This document shows, in pieces, positions 15,868-25,441 of a stretch of 64,000 bases of DNA. Where the stretch lies: NCBI RefSeq assembly GCF_016785085.1, contig NZ_JAENHO010000026.1:18481-82480 (forward strand). Reading direction: 5' to 3'. Position numbers and translations under genes: made by a program. The notes beneath the pieces are model-generated. The model made no database searches. It had not been told where the DNA came from and worked only from the letters and a program-made list of their open reading frames with translations. Numbering within the stretch: the first letter of the stretch is position 1; the number at the start of each line of letters is the position of its first letter. This stretch comes from Paractinoplanes lichenicola. Lineage in GTDB: Bacteria > Actinomycetota > Actinomycetes > Mycobacteriales > Micromonosporaceae.

Positions 15868-17001
15868 ATGCGCACCCCTCGACTGCTCGCCCTCGTCGCG
15901 GCCGCCGCGGCGACCGTCCCGCTCGCTGCCTGTGGTGGAGACGGTGACGACTCGGCTTCCGGCGCCAGCGACAAGATCACCGTCGACGCCTCGGACACCG
16001 AGTGCAAGGTGGCCGCGTCCGAGTCGGCGGCCGGCACCGTCACGTTCGCGATCGCCAACAAGGGCAACAAGGTCACCGAGTTCTACGTCTACGCCCCCGG
16101 CGACCGGGTCATGGGCGAGGTCGAGAACATCGCGCCCGGCCTGTCCCGCGAGCTCATCGTCGAGCTGGCCTCGGGCACGTACGAGACCGCCTGCAAGCCG
16201 GGCATGATCGGCAAGGGCATCCGGAACGCGTTTCAGGTCTCCGGCTCGGCCCCGGCGCTGACCGAGGACGCCAAGCTGGCCCAGGCGACCAAGGACTACC
16301 AGCGGTACGTCAAGAGCCAGACCGGCGCGCTGATCGAGCAGACGACCGCCTTCGTCACCGCGGTCAAGGCGGGCGACATCGAGAAGGCCAAGACCCTGTT
16401 CCCGATCGCCCGCACCTACTGGGAGCGGATCGAGCCGGTGGCGGAGAGCTTCGGCGACCTCGACCCCAAGATCGACGCGCGCGAGGCCGACCTCGAGGCG
16501 GGTCAGGAGTGGACCGGCTTCCACAAGATCGAGAAGGACCTGTGGGTGGCCAAGGACGTCAGCAAGTCGGGGCCGACCGCCGACCAGCTGCTCACCGACG
16601 TCAAGACGATCGTCGACAAGGCCAACACCGTGACGCTCTCGCCGGTGCAGCTCGCGAACGGGTCGAAGGGCCTGCTCGACGAGGTGGCCACCGGCAAGAT
16701 CACGGGCGAGGAGGACACGTTCTCGCACACCGACCTGTGGGACTTCGCGGCCAACGTCGAGGGCTCGCAGGCGGCGATCGCGGCCCTGCGCCCGGCCCTC
16801 GAGGAAAAGGATGCGGCCCTGGTCAAGACGCTCGACGAGCGGTTCGCGGCGGTGGAGGCGGCGCTCGAGAAGCACCGCGACGGCGACGGCTGGAAGCTGC
16901 ACAACACGCTCAGCCAGGCCGACCTCAAGACGCTGAGCGACGAGATCAACGCGCTCTCCGAGCCGATCAGCAAGGTCGCCGCGCTGGTCGCCGGCAAGTG
17001 A
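15868..17001 (+). CDS. efeO: EfeO iron-binding lipoprotein
   Basis: The protein has 377 residues. A lipobox LAAC puts the lipidated Cys at 22. Residues about 37-125 are a cupredoxin-like domain and about 130-377 an M75-type helical domain, where H219xxE222 (FHKIEKDLW) is the metal site characteristic of EfeO. It binds iron outside the membrane and hands it to EfeU. Both domains are complete. Confidence 0.92.
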   Translation: MRTPRLLALVAAAAATVPLAACGGDGDDSASGASDKITVDASDTECKVAASESAAGTVTFAIANKGNKVTEFYVYAPGDRVMGEVENIAPGLSRELIVELASGTYETACKPGMIGKGIRNAFQVSGSAPALTEDAKLAQATKDYQRYVKSQTGALIEQTTAFVTAVKAGDIEKAKTLFPIARTYWERIEPVAESFGDLDPKIDAREADLEAGQEWTGFHKIEKDLWVAKDVSKSGPTADQLLTDVKTIVDKANTVTLSPVQLANGSKGLLDEVATGKITGEEDTFSHTDLWDFAANVEGSQAAIAALRPALEEKDAALVKTLDERFAAVEAALEKHRDGDGWKLHNTLSQADLKTLSDEINALSEPISKVAALVAGK

Positions 17002-17019
17002 GCTGAGGAGGGCGGACGG

Positions 17020-18258
17020 GTGCAGCGGCGCAAGGTGATCGGGCTGGCCGGGGCCGCCGCGGTGGGAGCCGCGGGGGCCGGGGCGGTCGCGTGGCGCTCG
17101 ATGGGTGACGAACCCGCGGCAAACACGCCGGTAAAGGATCAGATCGCGTTCTACGGCGAGCGGCAGGCCGGCATCATCACCCCCGCCCAGGACCGGCTGC
17201 ACTTCGTCGCGTTCGACGTGATCACCAAGGACCGGGCCGCGCTGGTCGACATGCTGGAGTCGTGGACGGCCGCGGCGGCCCGGATGGCCCAGGGCAAGGA
17301 GGCGGGCACCCTGGGCGCGGTCGGCGGCCTGCCCGAGGCGCCGCCCGAGGACACCGGCGAGGCGCTCGGGCTGCCCGCGGCCGATCTGACCCTGACGATC
17401 GGCTTCGGGCCCAGCCTGTTCGACTCCCGGTTCGGCCTGCGCGCCAAGAAGCCCGCCGCGCTGGCCGACCTGCCCAAGTTCCCCGGCGACACCCTCGACC
17501 CGGCCCTGTCCGGCGGCGACATCTGCGTGCAGGCCTGCGCCAACGATCCGCAGGTGGCGGTGCACGCCATCCGCAACCTGGCCCGGATCGGCATGGGCGT
17601 GGTGAGCGTTCGCTGGTCCCAGCTCGGCTTCGGGCGTACGGCGTCCACCTCGACGACGCAGGCCACCCCGCGCAACCTGTTCGGGTTCAAGGACGGCACG
17701 GCCAACCTCAAGGCCGAGGAGACGGCGCTGCTCGACGACCACCTGTGGGTCCGCGCCGGCGACGGGCCCGACTGGATGACCGGCGGGTCGTACATGGTGA
17801 CCCGCAAGATCCGGATGCTGATCGAGCCGTGGGACCGCACGTCGCTGCTCGAGCAGGAGACGATCTTCGGTCGCGACAAGGGCGAGGGTGCCCCACTGAC
17901 CGGTCAGGGCGAGTTCGACGAGCCCGACTTCGCCGTACGGGGGGACGACGGCGAGCCGGTGATCGCCACGACGGCGCACGTGCGGCTGGCCCACCCGACG
18001 CAGAACGACGGCGCCCGGCTGCTGCGCCGCGGCTACAACTTCGTCGACGGCTCGGACGGTCTGGGCCGGCTCGACGCGGGGCTTTTCTTCATCGCGTACC
18101 AGCGGGATCCGCGCCGCCAGTTCGTGCCGGTGCAGACGAAGCTGGCCCGGCAGGACGAGCTCAACGAATACATCCGGCACGTGTCGAGCGGGTTGTTCGC
18201 CTGCCCGCCGGGGCTGCTCGCGGCGGACGACTTCTGGGGCCGGGCGTTGTTCGCGTGA
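17020..18258 (+). CDS. efeB: EfeB DyP-type heme peroxidase
   Basis: The protein has 412 residues. The N terminus MQRRKVIGLAG is a twin-arginine signal, so it folds with heme before export. The DyP signature FKDGTAN has the distal Asp at 225; the HVRLAHP segment should carry the proximal heme His, and the arginine-rich RRGYNFVDGSD end is typical. EfeB oxidises ferrous iron or frees iron from heme. It starts at GTG, 18 bp after efeO. Confidence 0.92.
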   Translation: MQRRKVIGLAGAAAVGAAGAGAVAWRSMGDEPAANTPVKDQIAFYGERQAGIITPAQDRLHFVAFDVITKDRAALVDMLESWTAAAARMAQGKEAGTLGAVGGLPEAPPEDTGEALGLPAADLTLTIGFGPSLFDSRFGLRAKKPAALADLPKFPGDTLDPALSGGDICVQACANDPQVAVHAIRNLARIGMGVVSVRWSQLGFGRTASTSTTQATPRNLFGFKDGTANLKAEETALLDDHLWVRAGDGPDWMTGGSYMVTRKIRMLIEPWDRTSLLEQETIFGRDKGEGAPLTGQGEFDEPDFAVRGDDGEPVIATTAHVRLAHPTQNDGARLLRRGYNFVDGSDGLGRLDAGLFFIAYQRDPRRQFVPVQTKLARQDELNEYIRHVSSGLFACPPGLLAADDFWGRALFA

Positions 18259-18296
18259 CTCATCAAAAGCACAGGATTCGTCGATAAGGTCTGCGC

Positions 18297-18683
18297 GTGA
18301 CCACACCGACCGGGGGCAGCCGGCGTAGGCCCGGCCAGTTGGAGACCGAGATCATGACGGTCCTCGACACCACGGTGCGCCCGCTGACTCCCGGCGAGGT
18401 CCGCGAACTTCTCGAACCGGACGGATCGCTCTCTTACAGCACGGTTGTGACGACTCTCACGCGACTGTTTGAGAAGGGTGCGGTGGCCCGTCATCGGGAC
18501 GGAAGGGCCTTTCGATACGGAGCCCTGAGCGCACCGGCAGGCCTGGTCGCAGACCGGATGAGCCGCCTGATGGCGGTCGAACCCGACCGAGCGACGGTAT
18601 TACGCCGATTTGTCTCCACCCTGAGTGCGGACGACGAGCGTCTGCTGCGTGAACTTCTGAAAGAGGATCCCTCGACCGACTGA
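18297..18683 (+). CDS. BlaI/MecI-type winged-helix repressor
   Basis: The protein has 128 residues. The winged helix (LETEIMTVLDTT, LSYSTVVTTLTRLFEKG, AFRYGAL) and the C-terminal dimerisation helix match the Penicillinase_R family. No BlaR1-type protease gene is adjacent, so the signal is unknown. Start is GTG 18297, 38 bp after efeB; it could share the efe transcript or be separate. Confidence 0.83.
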   Translation: MTTPTGGSRRRPGQLETEIMTVLDTTVRPLTPGEVRELLEPDGSLSYSTVVTTLTRLFEKGAVARHRDGRAFRYGALSAPAGLVADRMSRLMAVEPDRATVLRRFVSTLSADDERLLRELLKEDPSTD

Positions 18684-18726
18684 AACCGCGAGAGTGACTC
18701 ATACCTGAGGGCATGCTGAAAGCGGG

Positions 18727-18756
18727 ATGCTGCCGGTAACGCACCAGTGGCAGCAT
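18727..18756. promoter_or_regulatory. inverted repeat upstream of DHA2 exporter
   Basis: ATGCTGCC and GGCAGCAT are perfect 8-bp arms separated by 14 bp, 75 bp before the exporter start. It is a candidate operator or leader hairpin. Confidence 0.4.
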
Positions 18757-18830
18757 GGACGTTTCTGTGCGCGCGGTCCGAAGTCGCGCGTGGCCCGAGA
18801 CCCGGGCAAAAGAGCTGGGGGAGTTCTCTC

Positions 18831-20402
18831 GTGACCGATCAAGCCGCCGCGCCTCCGGGCAAGCTCGACGCCGCGGTTCTCAAGATCGCCGGGGTGGTCG
18901 TGCTCGGCGCGATCATGTCGATCCTCGACATCACCGTCGTCAGCGTCGCCCTTCCGACCTTCCAGACCGAGTTCGACGCGACCTACGCACAGGTCGCCTG
19001 GACCATGACCGGATACACCCTGGCCCTGGCCACGGTGATCCCGCTCAGCGGCTGGGCCGCCGACCGGTTCGGCACCAAGCGTCTCTACATGTTGGCTCTG
19101 CTGCTCTTCACGGCGGGCTCGGTGCTCTGTGCCACCGCCGGCTCGATCGAGCAGCTGGTCGCGTACCGGGTGCTCCAGGGCCTCGGCGGCGGCATGCTCA
19201 TGCCGATCGGCATGACGATCATGACCCGCGCGGCCGGCCCGGAGCGGATCGGCCGGCTCATGGCCGTGCTGGGTGTGCCGATGCTGCTCGGCCCGATCGG
19301 CGGCCCGATCCTGGGCGGCTGGCTGATCGAGGCCGCGAGCTGGCACTGGGTGTTCCTGATCAACCTGCCGATCGGCCTCATCGGCCTGGTCTACGCGCAG
19401 CTCGCGCTGCCCAAGGACGAGCCCCACAAGTCGGAGTCGTTCGACTTCGTCGGCATGCTGATGCTGTCGCCGGGTCTCGCCCTCTTCCTGTACGGCGTCT
19501 CGTCGCTGCCCGAGGAGGGCACGATCACGGCGACCAAGGTGTGGACGACGATGCTGATCGGCGCCGTGCTGGTCATCGCCTTCGTCTTCTACTCGTTCAA
19601 GCCGAAGCACCCGCTGCTCGACCTGCGGCTGCTGAAGAACCGCAACCTGACCGTCGCGAGCGTCTCGCTGTTCGTCTTCGTGATCGCGTTCATGGGCGCC
19701 GGCCTGCTCTTCCCGAGCTACTTCCTGCAGGTCCGCGGGGAGTCGACGCTCGACGCCGGTCTGCTGATGGCCCCGCAGGGCATCGGCGCGGTGCTGACCA
19801 TGCCGATCGCGGGCATGCTGGCCGACAAGATCCCGGTCGGGCGCACGGTGCCGTTCGCGATGACGCTGATCGCCGTCGGGTTCTTCGGGTTCACCCAGGT
19901 CGGCACGGACACGTCGTATCTGTTCCTGTGCGGCTCGCTGTTCGTGATGGGTCTGGGCATGGGCGGCACGATGATGCCGATCATGACTTCGGCGCTGCGC
20001 ACGCTGCAGCCGCTCGAGGTGGCCCGCGGCTCCACGCTGGTCAACATCCTGCAGCAGATCGGCGGCTCGATCGGCACCGCGATCATGTCGGTGATCCTGA
20101 CCAGCCGGCTCAACGGTTCGGCCGAGGTGCCGGGCGCGGTCAACCCGCAGACCGGCGAGACGTTCACCGAGGCCGACATCGCGATCGCCAACAACCACGG
20201 CGCGAACATCCCGGCCCCTCCGGAGATCATCGAGCGGGGCCTGCAGTTCGCGGCCGACTCGTTCTCGACCACCTTCTGGGTGGGCTTCGCGCTGGTGCTG
20301 GCGACGTTCATCCCGATCGCGTTCCTGCCGCGCAAGCGCCGCGACACCCCGCCCGGGGCGCCGGGCGAGCCCGCGGTCGAGGCGCCCATCATGATGCACT
20401 GA
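18831..20402 (+). CDS. DHA2-family MFS drug exporter
   Basis: The protein has 523 residues and about 14 membrane helices. Signatures of the EmrB/QacA proton antiporters are visible: LDITVVSVALPTF in helix 1, GWAADRFGTKR in loop 2-3 and the helix-5 antiporter motif GVPMLLGPIGGPILGG. It exports toxic organic compounds. The GTG start follows GGGGGAG with good spacing. A strong terminator follows. Confidence 0.92.
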   Translation: MTDQAAAPPGKLDAAVLKIAGVVVLGAIMSILDITVVSVALPTFQTEFDATYAQVAWTMTGYTLALATVIPLSGWAADRFGTKRLYMLALLLFTAGSVLCATAGSIEQLVAYRVLQGLGGGMLMPIGMTIMTRAAGPERIGRLMAVLGVPMLLGPIGGPILGGWLIEAASWHWVFLINLPIGLIGLVYAQLALPKDEPHKSESFDFVGMLMLSPGLALFLYGVSSLPEEGTITATKVWTTMLIGAVLVIAFVFYSFKPKHPLLDLRLLKNRNLTVASVSLFVFVIAFMGAGLLFPSYFLQVRGESTLDAGLLMAPQGIGAVLTMPIAGMLADKIPVGRTVPFAMTLIAVGFFGFTQVGTDTSYLFLCGSLFVMGLGMGGTMMPIMTSALRTLQPLEVARGSTLVNILQQIGGSIGTAIMSVILTSRLNGSAEVPGAVNPQTGETFTEADIAIANNHGANIPAPPEIIERGLQFAADSFSTTFWVGFALVLATFIPIAFLPRKRRDTPPGAPGEPAVEAPIMMH

Positions 20403-20425
20403 GAATTATTCGCATTTCTTTTCGA

Positions 20426-20453
20426 GGCCCCGTCTCCCGATGGAGACGGGGCC
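20426..20453 (+). terminator. intrinsic terminator after DHA2 exporter
   Basis: A perfect 12-bp stem (GGCCCCGTCTCC with GGAGACGGGGCC) with a 4-nt loop is followed by TTGTT. Confidence 0.85.
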
Positions 20454-20616
20454 TTGTTACAAAGGCGGACAATGGGCGCTGCCAAAACGATCGATAAGGG
20501 TCTGTATACCGAGCATTCACCTGCTGCAATGCTTAACCGTTACCCGAACGAGAATCGATCGTCATGCGACTTCCATAGCCTCCGGCGGATCACCTGCTTC
20601 CGGAGGAAAATCTTCC

Positions 20617-23600
20617 ATGCATCGATATTTGCGCCGCGGCCCGTCCGCGGCGGCGCTGCGAGCGATCGGCGCCGCCGCGCTCGCGACCGCGATGGGCGTG
20701 AGCCTGGCCGGACCGGCCGTGGCCGCCGCGCCGGGCGACCCGTTCATCAGCGAGATCCACTACGACAACGCCGGCACCGACACCGGTGAGGCCATCGAGG
20801 TGCAGGCCCCGGCCGGCACCGACCTGACCGGCTGGCAAATCGTCCTCTACAACGGCAACGGCGGAGCGGCCTACAACACGGCCACGCTCAGCGGTGCCGT
20901 CCCGGCGGCCGGTGTGGTCGTCCAGACGTACCCGGCGGACGGCATCCAGAACGGCGCGCCCGACGGCGTGGCCCTGGTCAAGCCGGACGGCGCGGTCGCC
21001 GAGTTCCTCAGCTACGAGGGCGTCATGACCGCCGCCGGCGGCCCGGCCAACGGTCTGACCAGCACGGACATCGGCGTCTCGGAGATCGCCTCGACGCCCG
21101 TCGGGCATTCGCTGCAGAAGATCGACGGCACGTGGCAGGCCCCGGCCGCTTCGAGTTTCGGCAAGATCAACAGCGCGGGTACGGAGGAGCCGGAGGAGCC
21201 CGGCGAGCCGGGCACCTGCGACACGGCCGTCACCCACACGATCGCCCAGGTGCAGGGCACCGGCGCCGCCACCCCCGTGGCCAACACCAAGGTCACCGTC
21301 GAGGGTGTCGTGACCGCCGACCACCGTACGGGTGGCTACAACGGCGTCTATGTGCAGACCGCGGGCACCGGTGGGGACCGCCCGGTCGCGGCCGGCACCG
21401 CCTCGGACGCGATCTTCGTCTACTTCGGCACCACCGCGGCCAACGCGCCGACGGTCAAGATCGGCGACCGGGTGCGGGTCACCGGCACGGTCACCGAGTT
21501 CAACGGCCTCACCGAGATCACCACCGCGGCCAAGACCGACACCGCGGTCTGCGCGAGCGACGTGGCGCTGCCCGCCCCGGTCGCGCTGAGCCTGCCGCTG
21601 GACGACGCGGCCCGCGAGTCGGTCGAGTCGATGCTGGTCGCGCCCGTGGGGGCGTACACGGTCTCGGACGTCTACAACACCAACCGGTACGGCGAGATCA
21701 TCCTGGCCGCCGGCAACGAGGTCGCCCCGATCCCGACCGACCTGGCCCGCCCCGGCTCGGCCGAGGCCCTGGCGATCAAGGCCGAGAACAAGGCCCGCCG
21801 GATCCTGGTCGACGACGGCCGCACGACCAACCTGGCCGAGGCCGGGCTCGCGCCCGCGTACCTGACCAAGGACGACCCCATCCGGGTCGGCGACGCCGTC
21901 GAGAAGTTCGGCCCGAGCGTGCTGAGCTTCGGCTTCAGCGAGTGGCGCCTGCAGCCGACCGACCCCGCGTCGTTGCAGACCACGTTCAAGGACAGCAACC
22001 CCCGTACGGCGGCTCCGGTCAACGTCGGCGGCGACATCCGGGTGGCCAGCTTCAACGTGCTCAACTACTTCGTCCACTTCGGTGGCGAGGCCCGCGGCGC
22101 CACGGACGCGGCCGCGCTGGCCAAGCAGCAGGCGAAGATCGTCTCGGCGATCAGCGCGCTGGACGCCGACGTCGTCGCGCTGATGGAGATCGAGAACTCG
22201 GTCCGCTTCGAGCCCGACGACCCCCAGGTGGCGCTGAAGACGCTGGTGGGCGCGCTGAACGCGAAGGACGGCGCGGGCACGTGGGACTACGTCCGCTCGC
22301 CGGCCGACCTGCCGGGCGCCGAGCAGCAGGACTTCATCACGACGGCGATCATCTTCAAGCCGGCCGCGGTCACCCCGAAGGGCGCCGCGCGCTCGGTGAA
22401 CGACGAGTCGGTGTGGGCGAACGCCCGGGAGCCGATCGCGCAGACCTTCACCGCCGGTTCGGCCACCTTCACCGTGGTCGCCAACCACCTGAAGTCGAAG
22501 AGCGCGTCGACGCCGCCGAGCGGTGACAACGTGGACACCGGGGACGGGCAGGGCGCGTACAACGGGGACCGCAAGCGGCAGGCCGCCGCGCTGGCCGCGT
22601 TCGTGAAGTCGCTCGGGACCGACGACGTGCTCCTGCTGGGCGACTTCAACGCGTACAGCCAGGAGGACCCGATCCAGGTGCTGGCCGACGCGGGCTACCA
22701 GAACATCGCCGGCGCCGACGAGAAGTCGTACGTCTTCGGTGGTGAGTCGGGCTCGCTCGACCACGCGCTGGCCAGCGCCTCGCTCGCGGCGAAGGTGACC
22801 GGCGTGGACGTCTGGAACATCAACTCGGTCGAGTCGTTCGCCTACGAGTACGACGGCTACGCGCCGTTCTACGACGCCGGTCCGTACCGGGCCAGCGATC
22901 ACGACCCGGTGGTCGTCGGCCTCTCCTTTGAAAAGGCCGGTCCGGTCGACCTGCAGCTGCTCAGCATCAACGACTTCCACGGCCGCCTCGAGCAGCCCAC
23001 CGCCGGCAACGGTGGCGCGGCCCAGCTCGTCGGCATGGTCAACGAGCTGCGCAAGGCCAACCCGAACACGGCGTGGATCTCGGCCGGTGACAACATCGGC
23101 GCCTCCACGTTCATCTCCGCGATCGACGACGACAACCCCACGATCGACGTGCTGAACGCGGGCAAGCTGGCCGTCTCGGCGGTCGGCAATCACGAGTTCG
23201 ACAAGGGCCTGGCCGATCTGCAGGGTCGCGTCGAGGACCGGGCTGACTTCCCGTACCTGGCGGCCAACGTCTACAAGAACGGCGAGCGGGTGCTGCCCGG
23301 CTACAGCGTGCAGACGCTGGGCGGGATCAAGGTCGGCTACATCGGCGTCGTCACCGAGCAGACCGCGTCGCTGGTCAGCCCGGACGGCATCGCCGGCGTC
23401 GAGTTCCGCGACCCGGTGGCCGAGGCCAACACCCTGGCCGCGCAGCTGTCCGACGGCAACGACGCCAACGGCGAGGCCGACGTGCTCGTGCTGCTGGCCC
23501 ACGAGGGCGCGGCGACCGAGAACATCGGCTCGGCGGCGGCGCTGCAGGCCGACCCGGTCTTCGGCGACTTCACCCGGGTCAGCGCGGAGATCGACGCGAT

Positions 23601-25380
23601 CTTCAGCGGGCACACCCACCAGCCGTACGCGTTCGAGGTTCCCGTGCCGGGCACCGACCGGACCCGTCCGGTGATCCAGGCCGAGGACTACGGCCTGCGG
23701 GTCGGCAAGGCGGTCCTGACCGTCGACCCGGCCACCAAGACGGTCACCGGCTCGACGGCCGAGCTGCTCAACGTGACCGGCTACCCGGCCGACGCCGCGG
23801 TCGCCGACATCGTGGCCAAGGCCAAGGTGACCGCCGAGGAGCTGGGCAAGCAGCCGCTCGGCAAGATCACGGCGGACATCAAGCGGGCCTACAGCGCCGC
23901 GGGCGCCGAGGACCGGGGCGCCGAGTCGGTGCTCGGCAACTTCATCGCCGACGTGCAGCTCGACCAGACCAGCGCGGCCGGCCGGGGTGGCGCGCAGATC
24001 GCCTTCATGAACCCGGGCGGGCTGCGGGCCGACCTGCTCTACGGCACCGACGGCACGGTCACGTACGCCAACGCGTTCTCGGTGCAGCCGTTCTCCAACG
24101 ACGTGGTCACCCAGACCCTCACCGGCGCGCAGATCAAGCAGGTGCTCGAGGAGCAGTGGCAGCCGGAGGGCGCGTCCCGCCCGGTGCTGCACCTCGGCTC
24201 GTCCAAGGGCCTGACCTACTCGTACGACGTGAGCCAGCCGCGGGGCTCGAAGATCATCGCTTCGACCCTCAAGCTGAACGGCGTCGTGCTCAACCCGACT
24301 GGCACCTACCGGGTCACGTCGAACTCGTTCCTGGCCGCTGGTGGCGACAACTTCACCACGCTGGGGCAGGGCACGAACCGCGTCACCACCGGCGACAACG
24401 ACCTCACCATGCTGGTCAACTACTTCGCCGCGAACACGCCGGTCACCGCCGACCCCGCGCCGCGCAGCACGCCCGGCACGGCCACCCCGCCCGACACCAC
24501 GCCGCCGACCGGCACCTTCAAGCTGGGCGCGACCGCGCTCTGGGCCGGCCAGCCGGTGACGGTGACGAAGGTGGCGCTGGACGACGACGTGGCCCAGGTC
24601 GTCGTCAACTGGGGCGACGGATCCACTTCGGAGAGCCTGACCCACACGTACGCCAAGGCCGGCAACTACACGATCTCGGTGCAGCTGACCGACAAGGCCG
24701 GCAACAAGGCGGCGGCCACCATCCAGGGGACCGCGGTCGTCAAGGTCACGGCTCAGCCGAAGGGCGTCTACCTGCTCGCCCCGCAGTCGATCTGGGCCGG
24801 GCAGTCCAGCGTGCTCGCGGTGAGCAAGGTCGACGGCGCCACGAAGCTGGTCATCAACTGGGGTGACGGCGTCACGTCCGACATGTCGGCCAACGGCTCC
24901 CTGATCTCGCACGCCTACACCAAGGCCGGCACCTTCACGGTCACGGTCACGCCGCACAACGCGGCCGGGGCGGGCACGGCCGTCAAGGCCGGCACGGTCA
25001 AGGTCACGGCCGACACGTACGCCCCCGGCGTGCGCTTCGTGCCGCCGCTGATCCCGTCGTCGGCGTCCGCCTGGCGCTCGCTCAACGGCCTGGCCAGCGA
25101 CACCGGGGTGGGCGTCTCGACGGTCTCGGCGACGCTGATCCAGGAGCGTTCCGGCCAGTGGCACTACTTCGACGGCGCCAAGTGGGTCAAGGCGTCCTCG
25201 CAGTCCGACGCCGCGACCAAGGCCAAGGTCCTGACCGACGCCCCGCTGCCGATCCTCGGCGTGTGGAGCATCGGGCTCAAGGGCGTCGAGAAGGGCACCC
25301 TGAAGGTCACCTACTGGGCGACCGACCGGGCCGGCAACTCCTCGGCGAAGCAGTCCTACACGGCCAAGATCACCAAGTAG
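20617..25380 (+). CDS. secreted ExeM/NucH-like nuclease fused to 5'-nucleotidase
   Basis: The protein has 1587 residues. Domains in order: signal peptide 1-36; lamin-tail-like domain about 38-160; OB-fold-like domain about 180-290; endonuclease/exonuclease/phosphatase domain about 470-765 (VASFNVLNYF, LMEIENS, LLGDFNAYS, SDHDPVV); calcineurin-like 5'-nucleotidase about 775-1060 (SINDFHGRLEQ, SAVGNHEFDKG, FSGHTHQPY) with its C-terminal substrate domain to about 1280 (MNPGGLRADL); two PKD-like domains (WGDGSTS, WGDGVTS) about 1295-1465; a C-terminal beta domain. It should degrade extracellular DNA and dephosphorylate the nucleotides. ATG 20617 follows CGGAGGA. Confidence 0.92.
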   Translation: MHRYLRRGPSAAALRAIGAAALATAMGVSLAGPAVAAAPGDPFISEIHYDNAGTDTGEAIEVQAPAGTDLTGWQIVLYNGNGGAAYNTATLSGAVPAAGVVVQTYPADGIQNGAPDGVALVKPDGAVAEFLSYEGVMTAAGGPANGLTSTDIGVSEIASTPVGHSLQKIDGTWQAPAASSFGKINSAGTEEPEEPGEPGTCDTAVTHTIAQVQGTGAATPVANTKVTVEGVVTADHRTGGYNGVYVQTAGTGGDRPVAAGTASDAIFVYFGTTAANAPTVKIGDRVRVTGTVTEFNGLTEITTAAKTDTAVCASDVALPAPVALSLPLDDAARESVESMLVAPVGAYTVSDVYNTNRYGEIILAAGNEVAPIPTDLARPGSAEALAIKAENKARRILVDDGRTTNLAEAGLAPAYLTKDDPIRVGDAVEKFGPSVLSFGFSEWRLQPTDPASLQTTFKDSNPRTAAPVNVGGDIRVASFNVLNYFVHFGGEARGATDAAALAKQQAKIVSAISALDADVVALMEIENSVRFEPDDPQVALKTLVGALNAKDGAGTWDYVRSPADLPGAEQQDFITTAIIFKPAAVTPKGAARSVNDESVWANAREPIAQTFTAGSATFTVVANHLKSKSASTPPSGDNVDTGDGQGAYNGDRKRQAAALAAFVKSLGTDDVLLLGDFNAYSQEDPIQVLADAGYQNIAGADEKSYVFGGESGSLDHALASASLAAKVTGVDVWNINSVESFAYEYDGYAPFYDAGPYRASDHDPVVVGLSFEKAGPVDLQLLSINDFHGRLEQPTAGNGGAAQLVGMVNELRKANPNTAWISAGDNIGASTFISAIDDDNPTIDVLNAGKLAVSAVGNHEFDKGLADLQGRVEDRADFPYLAANVYKNGERVLPGYSVQTLGGIKVGYIGVVTEQTASLVSPDGIAGVEFRDPVAEANTLAAQLSDGNDANGEADVLVLLAHEGAATENIGSAAALQADPVFGDFTRVSAEIDAIFSGHTHQPYAFEVPVPGTDRTRPVIQAEDYGLRVGKAVLTVDPATKTVTGSTAELLNVTGYPADAAVADIVAKAKVTAEELGKQPLGKITADIKRAYSAAGAEDRGAESVLGNFIADVQLDQTSAAGRGGAQIAFMNPGGLRADLLYGTDGTVTYANAFSVQPFSNDVVTQTLTGAQIKQVLEEQWQPEGASRPVLHLGSSKGLTYSYDVSQPRGSKIIASTLKLNGVVLNPTGTYRVTSNSFLAAGGDNFTTLGQGTNRVTTGDNDLTMLVNYFAANTPVTADPAPRSTPGTATPPDTTPPTGTFKLGATALWAGQPVTVTKVALDDDVAQVVVNWGDGSTSESLTHTYAKAGNYTISVQLTDKAGNKAAATIQGTAVVKVTAQPKGVYLLAPQSIWAGQSSVLAVSKVDGATKLVINWGDGVTSDMSANGSLISHAYTKAGTFTVTVTPHNAAGAGTAVKAGTVKVTADTYAPGVRFVPPLIPSSASAWRSLNGLASDTGVGVSTVSATLIQERSGQWHYFDGAKWVKASSQSDAATKAKVLTDAPLPILGVWSIGLKGVEKGTLKVTYWATDRAGNSSAKQSYTAKITK

Positions 25381-25394
25381 TACGGCCACGAGAA

Positions 25395-25429
25395 AGCCCC
25401 CGTCTCCCGAGTGGGAGGCGGGGGCTTTT
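25395..25429. terminator. bidirectional terminator
   Basis: AGCCCCCGTCTCCC pairs with GGGAGGCGGGGGCT (one mismatch) and has T runs on both sides, so it can end both the nuclease gene and the convergent beta-propeller gene. Confidence 0.85.
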
Positions 25430-25441
25430 CCCGTACGAGGG

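Noticed and set aside
15757..18306. 849-codon minus-strand open frame
   Set aside because: Antisense shadow of efeO and efeB, with low-complexity composition and no domain.
20590..25389. 1599-codon minus-strand open frame
   Set aside because: It is the antisense of the secreted nuclease/nucleotidase. Its composition (V, G, R, D) is typical of a high-GC shadow frame, and the sense frame has clear domains.
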